Assembly: GCA_015062085.1 (NCBI GenBank)
Contig: SUVI01000009.1
Location: 9,812-49,197, forward strand
Source: Planctomycetaceae bacterium
GTDB taxonomy: Bacteria; Planctomycetota; Planctomycetia; Pirellulales; Thermoguttaceae
Length of the DNA: 39,386 nt
Direction of reading: 5' to 3'
Shown here: positions 16,555 to 24,124 of the stretch, in pieces
Layout: every line of letters starts with the position of its first letter
Position numbering within the stretch: position 1 is the stretch's first letter
Notes under the pieces: generated by a model
Seen by the model: only the letters and a program-made list of their open reading frames with translations
The model's database searches: none
Told to the model about the DNA's origin: nothing
Position numbers and translations under genes: made by a program

Positions 16555-17965
16555 TGGCGGCTCCTTTCTGAGTTTCGGGGGTCAATATTTCGGGGTTCAG
16601 GAATGGATGGGGTTTGGCGATGGATTCAAGGTAAACGGCGAGCAGTTCCGCTTCTTTGGCGTTTCCGCACCACGGAGGCATGGAGTAGATCTGACTGTTC
16701 AGACGCGGAAGCATTTCCGCGATCTCGCCTTTTTCCGAGGTGGTGGAAAGAAAACCCAGCCCGCTGTATCCGAATTCCTGCGCATGGCATCCACCGCAGT
16801 GGTGCATGAAAATGACTTCGCCAAGGGCTTTTTCATCTTCCGGACGCGCTTGCTCAAGGATCAGTTTCCCGGTTTGAGCGTCTACGAGATGCGGGAATTT
16901 CTCAGCGACGTAGGGTTTCGTCCAGACTCCAGATTCAAGAAGGCCATTCTGTCGGAGCATTTCGACTTCGGAAACGTGGACCTGGTTGCCGTAGATACAC
17001 TCGGGGAGGATGAACGGTTTGCGGACGGCTTCGCGGATGAATTCTCCAGCGGTTAGGATCCCCATGGCGGCACAAAGGACCGCGATACCGGCTGCCGGCG
17101 TGAGCCACTGCGGGCGGGCCGTGAGGATGAAAAGCTGGAAGAGAAGGAAACCAGCGGCGATCGTACCCGCGCCGAAGATGACGTTCAGGGCCGCCGCGCG
17201 CATGAGGGAAAGTTTTGCAGCTTCCGGGAGGATCACTCCAGCCCAGAGGATCCCGGCCGCGGAGATCAGAACGCCAGCGGCCGCGTAGCGTGCGGTCCGG
17301 CGGACGACGAGAAACTTCAGCTCCTCCGACTTCACGAAGATCGAGGCGTGGAAAAGGACCCACGTGGACGCCATCGTCAGCGCGACGCCGATCCGGGCGA
17401 CACACTGCGGCAGGAACTGCGGGTTGAAGAATCCAAGCCAAAACGCGCTGCCGTTCATGCCGGCCTGCGTCGCTTCCGGCCACTTGCCTGCGTCGAGCAT
17501 GAAGGCGGTGATCCCGGTGATGAGAATGAGCGTACCGACGGAGGCCCCGGCGTAAAGCCAGCCCAGCGTGCAGTGGTCGCGCGGCGTGACGCGGTCCCAG
17601 AGACTCAGGAAAAGGTACGCTGCTGTGAGTTCCACGACGAAAAAGACCCACTCGGCAGCCCAGCCGAAGACAAAAGTCCGGATGAGCATTTCAGTCGCCA
17701 ACGGTGAAGCAAGCCCAATGACCCACCAGATGCCGACTCCCGTAATGGCGCCGAAGACTACCGTCAGGAGTACAAAAAATTTGGCGTGGCTCTTCAGGTA
17801 ATCGAGATACTGGCGGTTTTCCGTTTTGTGAGCCCAGGAAGTCTCTGCAGCGAGGAAAATTCCGCCTCCCACCGCATAGTGGGAAATAAAAACGTGAACG
17901 GTCGCGATAAACGCGATGAGCATTGGGGCCGTCAAAATCGGCACGTGCCACCATAGGTAGTCCAT
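16541..17965 (-). CDS. Cytochrome bd-like oxidase subunit I with C-terminal heme c domain
   Basis: Membrane protein of 474 residues with about nine hydrophobic helices in residues 10-310. Conserved positions of the bd superfamily are visible: H24 in the first helix, E105 and E112 in the AAEWVFFVVE helix (cf. the paired Glu of E. coli CydA), NPQFLPQ (181-187), and GEFIREAVRKP (307-317), like the GWxxxExGRQPW signature. Residues 385-450 form a cytochrome c domain with CGGCH (C390, C393, H394) and a candidate distal Met (M429 in SMPPW). So it probably accepts electrons from heme c donors rather than quinol, and reduces O2 or another small molecule (inference). GGAGG 4 bases before the ATG (17963-17965) decides the start; a longer frame upstream is rejected. 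First gene of a two-gene operon with the overlapping partner. Confidence 0.78.
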   Translation of the reverse strand: MDYLWWHVPILTAPMLIAFIATVHVFISHYAVGGGIFLAAETSWAHKTENRQYLDYLKSHAKFFVLLTVVFGAITGVGIWWVIGLASPLATEMLIRTFVFGWAAEWVFFVVELTAAYLFLSLWDRVTPRDHCTLGWLYAGASVGTLILITGITAFMLDAGKWPEATQAGMNGSAFWLGFFNPQFLPQCVARIGVALTMASTWVLFHASIFVKSEELKFLVVRRTARYAAAGVLISAAGILWAGVILPEAAKLSLMRAAALNVIFGAGTIAAGFLLFQLFILTARPQWLTPAAGIAVLCAAMGILTAGEFIREAVRKPFILPECIYGNQVHVSEVEMLRQNGLLESGVWTKPYVAEKFPHLVDAQTGKLILEQARPEDEKALGEVIFMHHCGGCHAQEFGYSGLGFLSTTSEKGEIAEMLPRLNSQIYSMPPWCGNAKEAELLAVYLESIAKPHPFLNPEILTPETQKGAANAAD

Positions 17966-18147
17966 AAAACCTCCGGGAGTTTGAGTGATTTGAAAATGGC
18001 GGTAAATCGAACCGCGAAATCTGGAAAGACAGAGTACCAGTCTTCCCAATTTCCATTTCATTTTAAGGGGGATGGAAACGGATACCGCTCCGGAAACAAG
18101 TGGGGCGATTTTATTTTATCGCTCCTTTCGTAAATTTTTCAAATGAT

Positions 18148-18176
18148 ATTTTATACCGAGTTTGGATTTTCTGCAA
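18148..18176 (-). promoter_or_regulatory. Candidate promoter of the bd-like oxidase operon
   Basis: On the minus strand TTGCAG (18176-18171), 17-bp spacer, TAAAAT (18153-18148). This would give a leader of about 175 bases before the ATG at 17965. Matches are moderate and the region is AT-rich. The rest of the 17966-18339 gap shows only a small GCGAT/ATCGC hairpin at 18106-18122. Confidence 0.45.
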
Positions 18177-18255
18177 GTGGAGAGAAGCAGAATTTTTCAA
18201 AAAATTTAAAAAAAGTCTATTTTCTTGCGGATGTTCAGATTTTTTGGAAGACATC

Positions 18256-18284
18256 TTGCATAAAAAATGGAAATCGAGTATACT
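18256..18284 (+). promoter_or_regulatory. Promoter of the PfkB-family kinase gene
   Basis: TTGCAT (18256-18261), 17-bp spacer, TATACT (18279-18284). The start point would be near 18291, some 50 bases before the ATG. It diverges from the oxidase operon promoter. Confidence 0.7.
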
Positions 18285-18339
18285 AGGATGAGAGAATGAC
18301 CTGAATTCATGAAAGATTTTGTATTCTAGGAGGCATGAA

Positions 18340-19542
18340 ATGGAAAAAGTGCGAGTCGCAGCGGCTGGGCATATTTGCTTGGACATCATCCCTGATCTTA
18401 GCGGAGTGAAAGGGGCTGGAGAAGAGGATTCGTTCATCATTCCAGGCCGTCTTTTGCGGATCGGTCCCGCATCGATCGCGCTTGGCGGTGCTGTGCCGAA
18501 TACGGGTATTGCGCTTGCGCGGCTTGGGATGGATACGACGCTGATGGGGAAGATCGGGGATGACCTTCTCGCGAAAACGATACTCTGCGCACTTCAGGAG
18601 GCTGGACTTGAACATTTGGATTTTGAGTCGGGAATGATCCAGGCAAAAGGGGAAACGAGCAGCTACACCGTCGTGTTCTCGCCGCCTCACCAAGATCGGT
18701 GTTTCCTCCACTGTTCCGGCGCCAACGACACTTTTTCGCCGGAGGATCTGGATCCGGAGCGTTTTGAGGGGGTGAGATTGCTGCATTTCGGCTACCCGAC
18801 ACTCATGCGCGAGATTTACACGCAGCCGAAGGCGTTTGCCAAAAAATTAGAGAAGATCCGGGAAAAAGGGACGCTCATTTCTCTGGACGTCACCATGCCG
18901 GACCCGGATGGACCGGAAGGAAAGTTGGACTGGGAAGATTGGTTCCGCACGGTCCTTCCGTTTGTGGATATTTACCTGCCGAGTCTCGAGGAGACTCTCT
19001 TCATGCTTGACCGCGAGCGTTTTGAAGAGGTTTCCCGACGCCTTCACCGTACGGTCGTGAAGTCTGGCGAAACGCTCAATCCGGCGACTTTGCTGGAGTT
19101 TTCCGAGATCGACGCGCTGGCAAAGCGCCTGCTAGATCTTGGAGTGGAGGTTGCTGGGATCAAGCTGGGGGATGAAGGGATCTATCTGCGGACGGTAAAG
19201 GAACCGGAGCGGATCACGGCTGAGATGCCGAAGAATGTCGCACTTCAGTGGGCGGATCGGAAACTATTGGCGCAATGCTACGAGGTCCCCGTTGCCGGAA
19301 CGACTGGAAGCGGTGACTGCACGATCGCGGGCTTCCTGACCGGGCTTCTTCACTGCTGGCCGCCGAAACAGACGCTGCGTTTTGCGGCGGCTGTGGGGGC
19401 GTGCAATGTGCAGAAAGCGGATGCGACGAGCGGGATCCCATCGATGGAGGAAGTACTGAACCGCTCTAGGAAGTGGAGTTTGAAAGAAAGTCAGCTCCAT
19501 CCGGAAGAAGTGGGTGCAGAAACGACTGCGAAATGCGCGTAA
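18340..19542 (+). CDS. PfkB-family carbohydrate kinase
   Basis: Cytoplasmic sugar kinase of 400 residues, longer than the usual 300-330. The N-terminal motif GGAVPNTGIALARLG (residues 49-63) and the C-terminal anion-hole/catalytic motif GTTGSGDCTIAGFL (320-333, with D326 as the expected base) are both clear. The central part has an insertion relative to ribokinase-like members. It transfers the ATP gamma-phosphate to a sugar or nucleoside hydroxyl; the substrate cannot be read from the sequence. TAGGAGG, 6 bases before ATG 18340, fixes the start against an upstream in-frame TTG. It has its own promoter and a long-loop terminator, so it is monocistronic. Galactokinase lies nearby on the other strand, suggesting a shared role in sugar use (inference). 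Confidence 0.88.
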   Translation: MEKVRVAAAGHICLDIIPDLSGVKGAGEEDSFIIPGRLLRIGPASIALGGAVPNTGIALARLGMDTTLMGKIGDDLLAKTILCALQEAGLEHLDFESGMIQAKGETSSYTVVFSPPHQDRCFLHCSGANDTFSPEDLDPERFEGVRLLHFGYPTLMREIYTQPKAFAKKLEKIREKGTLISLDVTMPDPDGPEGKLDWEDWFRTVLPFVDIYLPSLEETLFMLDRERFEEVSRRLHRTVVKSGETLNPATLLEFSEIDALAKRLLDLGVEVAGIKLGDEGIYLRTVKEPERITAEMPKNVALQWADRKLLAQCYEVPVAGTTGSGDCTIAGFLTGLLHCWPPKQTLRFAAAVGACNVQKADATSGIPSMEEVLNRSRKWSLKESQLHPEEVGAETTAKCA

Positions 19543-19575
19543 GTGCAAAACGTGTGCCATGCTGCGTGTATTTAA

Positions 19576-19665
19576 CGCGAAAAACTCGAAAAGACGCAGA
19601 TCTTGCGAAGCGGTCAGAAACAAATTGAAAATCATTTCGTTTTTTTGAGTTTTTCGCGAATTTTT
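19576..19665 (+). terminator. Long-loop inverted repeat with T-run after the PfkB gene
   Basis: CGCGAAAAACTC (19576-19587) is perfectly complementary to GAGTTTTTCGCG (19647-19658); the stem continues as GAAAA/TTTTT with a wobble to about 17 bp, enclosing a 49-nt loop. TTTTT follows at 19661-19665. It probably ends the PfkB transcript at the convergent boundary. Confidence 0.6.
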
Positions 19666-19740
19666 GTGTCTGGACACGTTCCTCTCACATTCCGCCTCTT
19701 TCTGCGTTTTTTGAGGAACTGCCACTGCGCAGGCGGGCGT

Positions 19741-20535
19741 TTATTTCTGTGCGTTCAGTCTGCGTCCGACTGCGAGGACTTTTTCAATGATCTCATCCGT
19801 GAGTTCGTAACCCGGCTGATTGGGCATTCCTTCCCAAATGACGCCGCCGTAGAGCGGTTCCACGAGAACGGCGTGCGGGATGCCGAAGACACCCAGCGCG
19901 TTGGCGGTCCTGCGTTTTAAGTCGATGCCGACGTAGTATTTCAGGTCTTTCCCTTTGAATTGGCCGCTCAGATTATCGATCGAGATGCGGTCCGTTTCGT
20001 AGATGGAGATGATGACGAGTTCCTCGCCGAATTTCTCGAACCAGTGATTCAGTTCTACGATCTCGCGCCGACATGCGGGACACCACGAGGCCGAGAAATC
20101 GATCAGGACGTACTTTCCTTCCAGTGTAGGCGGCGCTTCACCGTACCATTCATCCACGAGAATGAATTTTTCGAGCCGTTCTTTGGCAGTCAGGTTTTCT
20201 GTCGCGTCGTTTTCCGGCTGGATCTTTCCGTTCGCGTCAAGGAGCGGAACTGGAATGAAAAGCCAGGAATCCGCCCAGAGATTTTTCGTCGGCTGACGCT
20301 GGGGATGGAAGAGCGTGCCTGGATTTTTGGTCTCTACCGGGGAACTTTCCACCGATCTGGCCGGTTCGCCCGTCACGACAGACGGCATGGAAAGCGGGCC
20401 GACGAGCGTCGGGGTGAAGTCGTCACCTCCGCGGTCACCTTCCGCAGCAGGAGCGGGAACGGGAGCGCAGGAAAACGAAAGCATTCCCGCGGCGATGAGG
20501 AGTGCCGACAAATGGAAACAGGATTTTCTTTTCAT
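19741..20535 (-). CDS. TlpA-like thiol-disulfide protein, exported
   Basis: Protein of 264 residues. A signal peptide (MKRKSCFHLSALLIAAGMLS) is followed by a Cys at 23, with an imperfect lipobox (SFSC), so it may be a lipoprotein. The last 125 residues are a thioredoxin fold of the TlpA/ResA kind: VLIDFSASWCPACRRE with C152 and C155 as the redox pair, and a cis-Pro at GIPHAVLVEP. These proteins reduce or rearrange disulfides in the envelope; the partner is unknown. The ATG (20533-20535) with AGGAG 8 bases upstream is preferred over a 53-residue longer frame that overlaps the preceding gene. The gene follows the beta-helix gene by 59 bases and probably shares its transcript. Confidence 0.82.
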   Translation of the reverse strand: MKRKSCFHLSALLIAAGMLSFSCAPVPAPAAEGDRGGDDFTPTLVGPLSMPSVVTGEPARSVESSPVETKNPGTLFHPQRQPTKNLWADSWLFIPVPLLDANGKIQPENDATENLTAKERLEKFILVDEWYGEAPPTLEGKYVLIDFSASWCPACRREIVELNHWFEKFGEELVIISIYETDRISIDNLSGQFKGKDLKYYVGIDLKRRTANALGVFGIPHAVLVEPLYGGVIWEGMPNQPGYELTDEIIEKVLAVGRRLNAQK

Positions 20536-20594
20536 GAATTGATCTCCTTGGGGAATTTTTTTGAATGTTGGCGAGTGGAGCTGGCTCGTGCGTT

Positions 20595-22394
20595 TCAGCG
20601 ACGCGGTTTCACCGTCGAATCGGCGTCCTGACCGCTGATCTTCTGCCATTCGCCGAAGTTTTCCGCGTCGAAATAGTTTTTTCCGAGCCACCGGATCACC
20701 GGCGCATCGGAGTGCTGGCGGTAGTCGTTTTTCTCAAGTTTCAGACCTGCCAGCCAGTCGTTTTCCATTCGGAGGCAGACTTCCGTGGAATCGTGGAAAA
20801 TATTGTCCCGCACGACGACGTTTTTCGTTTCTGCCGAGTTCTGGTAGAACATCAGGTGGGCGCCATTGGGATTAGGGCGCTGAGTGTGGGACCAGCAGAC
20901 TCCAGCGTTTCGGCAGACGTTTTTCTCGAAGAGAATGTCCTCGGTCTTTCCTCCGCGGTTCCAGTACTCGAAGGAGTACTCGGAATTTTCGATCAGATTT
21001 TCACGGTATGTGATCCGCACCTGATTCGATGGAGCCGTTTCCGTTCCTTTTCCCTGGTTCGTCAGTGCTGCATCGTAGACTTCCCGGATCCAGCATTTTT
21101 CAACGAGGCAGTCCTCGGCAGAATTCCAGAATTCGATCGCGTTTCCGAAACGGACAGGCATTCCGTTTTCGTGGGTGAATTGGTGTCCGCCGCCGATGTA
21201 GTAGAGATCGCATCTCCGGATGGTCAGACGCGCCGTGTTGATTCCTCCGAAACCGTGGGCTGCACCGTACGCGACCGCGAGGTCTTCGTAGATGACGTCG
21301 TGGACATTCGACTGGTTGATGACGGTGGTTCGAACTGCGAGCTCAATACTTTCGCAGGTTTTGGCGGGATTTTCGTCCCAGTAGAGGAATACGCGGCATT
21401 TTTCCGGGTCGTAGAAGTAGTCGCCCGGAGTTTTCAGGTCTTCCAACTTCCATTTTTTGATGCCGCAGCGATGGTATTTCTTGAAATTTCCATGATCGAA
21501 AATGATGTTTCCGACGTCGACCGGCAGAAAGAGCGACCGATCGACCCGGACCTCTTTCAGGCTGAGAAATTCTGTTTCCAATCGGGAATTTTCCGGCATT
21601 CCGCCGATGCTCCAGTGCCAGACGAATCGGTAGTCTCCTTCTTGCGGCAGTTTCGTATCGTTGACGTCCATCAGCAGTTCCACCGTTTGCCATTCCGTCC
21701 CGACTTTCAGTGCGGGGCTGACGGCTTTTGTGGTCCATGGAGCTTTTTGGAGAGAGATGGCCGGACCGCTGAGCGTCATTTCACAGTTCGCGCGGACACG
21801 GAGTTTCAGAAGCATTGTTTTCGGAAGATCTTCTTCTTTAAGTTCCGGTCCCCAGACTTGGATCTGATTGCGCGTCTTGCCGCCGTACGCACAGTCGAAC
21901 GTGAGTTTCCGCACTCCGTTCTCGAATGTGGAGACCATGGGGCAGCGAATCTCCGGTTCACGGTAAATGCTCCACTGCTGGTCAAAATTGGCGGGGACAT
22001 CTCCGAGGATCTCCGTTTCCATTTCGTGCGTTGCCCAGATGTTGGGAGCCTCTTCCGTCCAGCTCGATTCTGTTGACGCATCTACGGAACCGTAAAATGT
22101 CGGCTTGGCTTTCTGCGGGTCACCGTAAGCTCCATAGCGGACCGGTTTTCCCGGCTCGCCGGAATGCGGGAGAAGCACTCCGCGCCAGATCCCGCCGCGC
22201 TGCCAGAGGATCTCGTCGCCGGGCTGGATCTCTTCTGCAGAATTGACACGAGAGATCGATGCCCATGGTGTTTTTTCGCTTTTGCCGTCATTTTCGTCAT
22301 TCCCGGAAAGAGAAACGAAATAGACCGTGCCGAACGCCTGCGAGACGGTCAGGAATGCCGTGCAGAGGATGGCGAAAATGGCAGTTTTTTTCAT
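20595..22394 (-). CDS. Secreted right-handed beta-helix protein
   Basis: Protein of 599 residues. A signal peptide (MKKTAIFAILCTAFLTVSQA) is followed by TVYFVSLSGNDENDGKS and TPWASISRVNS, the opening of many secreted polysaccharide lyase/hydrolase-like parallel beta-helices. A beta-sandwich-like insertion covers about residues 130-300. The beta-helix coils lie at about 345-560 (stacks of N-rich turns such as VVRDNIFHDS and ILFEKNVCRNAGVCW). It likely binds or degrades a polysaccharide outside the cell, but no family-defining catalytic residues can be named, and the substrate is unknown. AAGGAG lies 8 bases before the ATG. Galactokinase precedes it, separated by a 17-bp hairpin; the TlpA-like gene follows. 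Confidence 0.8.
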   Translation of the reverse strand: MKKTAIFAILCTAFLTVSQAFGTVYFVSLSGNDENDGKSEKTPWASISRVNSAEEIQPGDEILWQRGGIWRGVLLPHSGEPGKPVRYGAYGDPQKAKPTFYGSVDASTESSWTEEAPNIWATHEMETEILGDVPANFDQQWSIYREPEIRCPMVSTFENGVRKLTFDCAYGGKTRNQIQVWGPELKEEDLPKTMLLKLRVRANCEMTLSGPAISLQKAPWTTKAVSPALKVGTEWQTVELLMDVNDTKLPQEGDYRFVWHWSIGGMPENSRLETEFLSLKEVRVDRSLFLPVDVGNIIFDHGNFKKYHRCGIKKWKLEDLKTPGDYFYDPEKCRVFLYWDENPAKTCESIELAVRTTVINQSNVHDVIYEDLAVAYGAAHGFGGINTARLTIRRCDLYYIGGGHQFTHENGMPVRFGNAIEFWNSAEDCLVEKCWIREVYDAALTNQGKGTETAPSNQVRITYRENLIENSEYSFEYWNRGGKTEDILFEKNVCRNAGVCWSHTQRPNPNGAHLMFYQNSAETKNVVVRDNIFHDSTEVCLRMENDWLAGLKLEKNDYRQHSDAPVIRWLGKNYFDAENFGEWQKISGQDADSTVKPRR

Positions 22395-22430
22395 GTGCGT
22401 CTCCTTGGTTTAGGTGGGAAATGGGGATGA

Positions 22431-22459
22431 ATGGGGAGGGATGGGGAGGGATGGGGAGG
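22431..22459 (-). repeat. Polypurine 10-bp repeat in the galK/beta-helix gap
   Basis: ATGGGGAGGG occurs three times in tandem on the + strand (22431, 22441, 22451; last copy ends GGC), upstream of the beta-helix gene. On its coding strand this is a CCCTCCCCAT pyrimidine tract. No function is assigned. Confidence 0.7.
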
Positions 22460-22521
22460 CCAGCCTGACGGCTTTGAATGAGATCCGCGAGACTGTCCGA
22501 ATTCCGGAGATGCGGAGGAAG

Positions 22522-22568
22522 CAGGCAAGCTGGAAAGGGATGGCTGGAGGTCCTTTCCAGCTTGCCTG
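22522..22568 (-). other. 17-bp perfect inverted repeat after galactokinase
   Basis: CAGGCAAGCTGGAAAGG (22522-22538) is the exact reverse complement of CCTTTCCAGCTTGCCTG (22552-22568), with a 13-nt spacer. No T-run follows on either strand, so it is not a standard terminator. It sits 12 bases after the galactokinase stop and may act as an mRNA-stabilising 3' hairpin or a rho-dependent pause. Confidence 0.7.
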
Positions 22569-22579
22569 ATTTCAGAAAC

Positions 22580-23764
22580 TTAAAGCTGACGCGCTCCCGC
22601 TGCGGGACGAGTGACGAACAGGTCTGCGTCGATTCCAGTCGCCGCTTTGTATTCGGCACGGATCGCTGCAATGATGGAGTCTACTTTCTCCGTTTGAATG
22701 AGCGAAACGGTGCATCCTCCAAATCCGCCTCCCGTCATTCGGGAACCGTAAACGCCGCCTTCGATCCCAACTTTTCGTGCCGCTTCGACCAGAATGTCGA
22801 GTTCCCGGCAGCTGACTTCAAAGTCGTCGCGCAGAGATTCGTGGCTCTCGTACATGAGCTGGCCCATTCGTTCATAATCGCCGGCTTCGATCGCCTTGAC
22901 TGCATCCGTGGTACGCTGGATCTCTCCCACGACGTGACGGCAGCGTCGGAATTGCACGTCGGTCAGCTGGTCTTTTCCGGCAAGGAGCTGGTCCATACTC
23001 AGATCGCGCAGAGAATCAACTCCCAGGATCTTCGCTGAATCGTGGCACGCGGCACGGCGTTCCGGATACTCACTTCCGGAGAGCTGATGCTTCACCCGGC
23101 TGTTGATGATGAGGATACTCAGATCCGGCGTCGTGAAAGGGACGAGTTTCGTCGAGTAGTCGCGGCAGTCCAGCAGCATGATGTGGTCTTTCGCACCCAT
23201 CGCAGAGATGAACTGGTCCATGATCCCGCACGGCATTTTGGCGAATTCATGCTCGGCTTTCTGACAGATGAGCGCCTTGCGGACCGGATCGACGCTGGCG
23301 CCGGTGATCGTTTCGATGAGCGTTGCGACGGCAACTTCGAGAGCCGCGGAACTGGAGAGCGCCGCTCCCAGAGGAACGTTTGCGTGGATCACCGCGACGA
23401 AAGAGTCTGCCTGGACCGACGGCGTTTCGGCCAGATATCCGGCGATGACGCCTTGGACGTACTCGAACCAGTCAACACGCGGACCGGGGGTGATCTCACC
23501 GGAGAGCTTTACGACTGCAGGATTGCGTTTGGCTGTCGAGATGATCTTCGCACAGCCGGCCGGGATCTTATCTTCGGGGAGTGCCGGAGCTGCGAGAATG
23601 ACGACATTGCGTTCGATCGCCATCGGGAAGACGAAGCCGTCATTGTAGTCAGTGTGCTCGCCAATAATATTGACGCGGCCGGGAGCCGTCACGGTCCATT
23701 TCGGTGCACGTCCAAAATGTTTCTGAAAAGCAGATTCTGCGTCGTGAAGGAGTTTTTCGAACAT
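22580..23764 (-). CDS. galK: Galactokinase
   Basis: Cytoplasmic enzyme of 394 residues, the usual size. It phosphorylates alpha-D-galactose at C1 with ATP, the first committed Leloir step. The family motifs are all present: GRVNIIGEHTDYNDG (29-43), the GHMP ATP-loop PLGAALSSSAAL (131-142), the catalytic Asp in GIMDQF (D183), and GSRMTGGGFGGC (340-351). The start is the ATG at 23762-23764, with AGGAA 9 bases upstream; a 25-residue longer frame adds only a basic tail and is rejected. It is the first gene downstream of a good promoter at 23909-23936. galT and galE are not in the window. Confidence 0.95.
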   Translation of the reverse strand: MFEKLLHDAESAFQKHFGRAPKWTVTAPGRVNIIGEHTDYNDGFVFPMAIERNVVILAAPALPEDKIPAGCAKIISTAKRNPAVVKLSGEITPGPRVDWFEYVQGVIAGYLAETPSVQADSFVAVIHANVPLGAALSSSAALEVAVATLIETITGASVDPVRKALICQKAEHEFAKMPCGIMDQFISAMGAKDHIMLLDCRDYSTKLVPFTTPDLSILIINSRVKHQLSGSEYPERRAACHDSAKILGVDSLRDLSMDQLLAGKDQLTDVQFRRCRHVVGEIQRTTDAVKAIEAGDYERMGQLMYESHESLRDDFEVSCRELDILVEAARKVGIEGGVYGSRMTGGGFGGCTVSLIQTEKVDSIIAAIRAEYKAATGIDADLFVTRPAAGARQL

Positions 23765-23908
23765 TGGGTAGTTCCTCGTTCGCTGGTTAGGGGAAAGTTC
23801 GGGTTTCCTATAGAGCTTCCATGCCTGTGCCTTTCGCAAGTACGAATGAATGGGAGGCCGCGGATGTTCAAAGGAAATGATTCAAAATAAACGGTTCTTC
23901 TTTATATT

Positions 23909-23936
23909 ATTTTATGGATTTCTGGATTTCTGTCAA
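23909..23936 (-). promoter_or_regulatory. Sigma-70 type promoter of galK
   Basis: On the minus strand TTGACA (23936-23931), 16-bp spacer, TAAAAT (23914-23909). The leader would be about 140 bases. A divergent promoter lies about 95 bp away at 24029-24057. Nothing else was found in 23765-24124. Confidence 0.7.
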
Positions 23937-24028
23937 GTTTCTTCCGTCTATTTTCATGATTCTTCTTGGAAAATTTAAAAATTTTTTGTCATTTTGCAAA
24001 ATGTATGCCTTATTTGGGGTTTGGATAC

Positions 24029-24057
24029 TTGATTCCAATGCGAAAATCTGCTATGAT
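24029..24057 (+). promoter_or_regulatory. Promoter of the giant propeller protein gene
   Basis: TTGATT (24029-24034), 17-bp spacer, TATGAT (24052-24057). Transcription would start near 24064, 60 bases before the ATG at 24125. Confidence 0.7.
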
Positions 24058-24124
24058 AGGAATCCGTTAGGTCGGATCCAGAATTCCTTCCTTGGTCTTC
24101 AATTTAGACGTTTTGGGGTTTTCC

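Noticed and set aside
17966..18061. 32-residue N-terminal extension of the bd-like subunit
   Set aside because: GGAGG lies correctly before the ATG at 17965, and the extension would put a basic, non-hydrophobic tail in front of the first membrane helix.
20565..22076. 503-codon plus-strand frame opposite the secreted beta-helix gene
   Set aside because: It is antisense to a gene with a signal peptide, a ribosome-binding site and family motifs. Its translation shows no motif. It arises from codon bias leaving few stops on the other strand.
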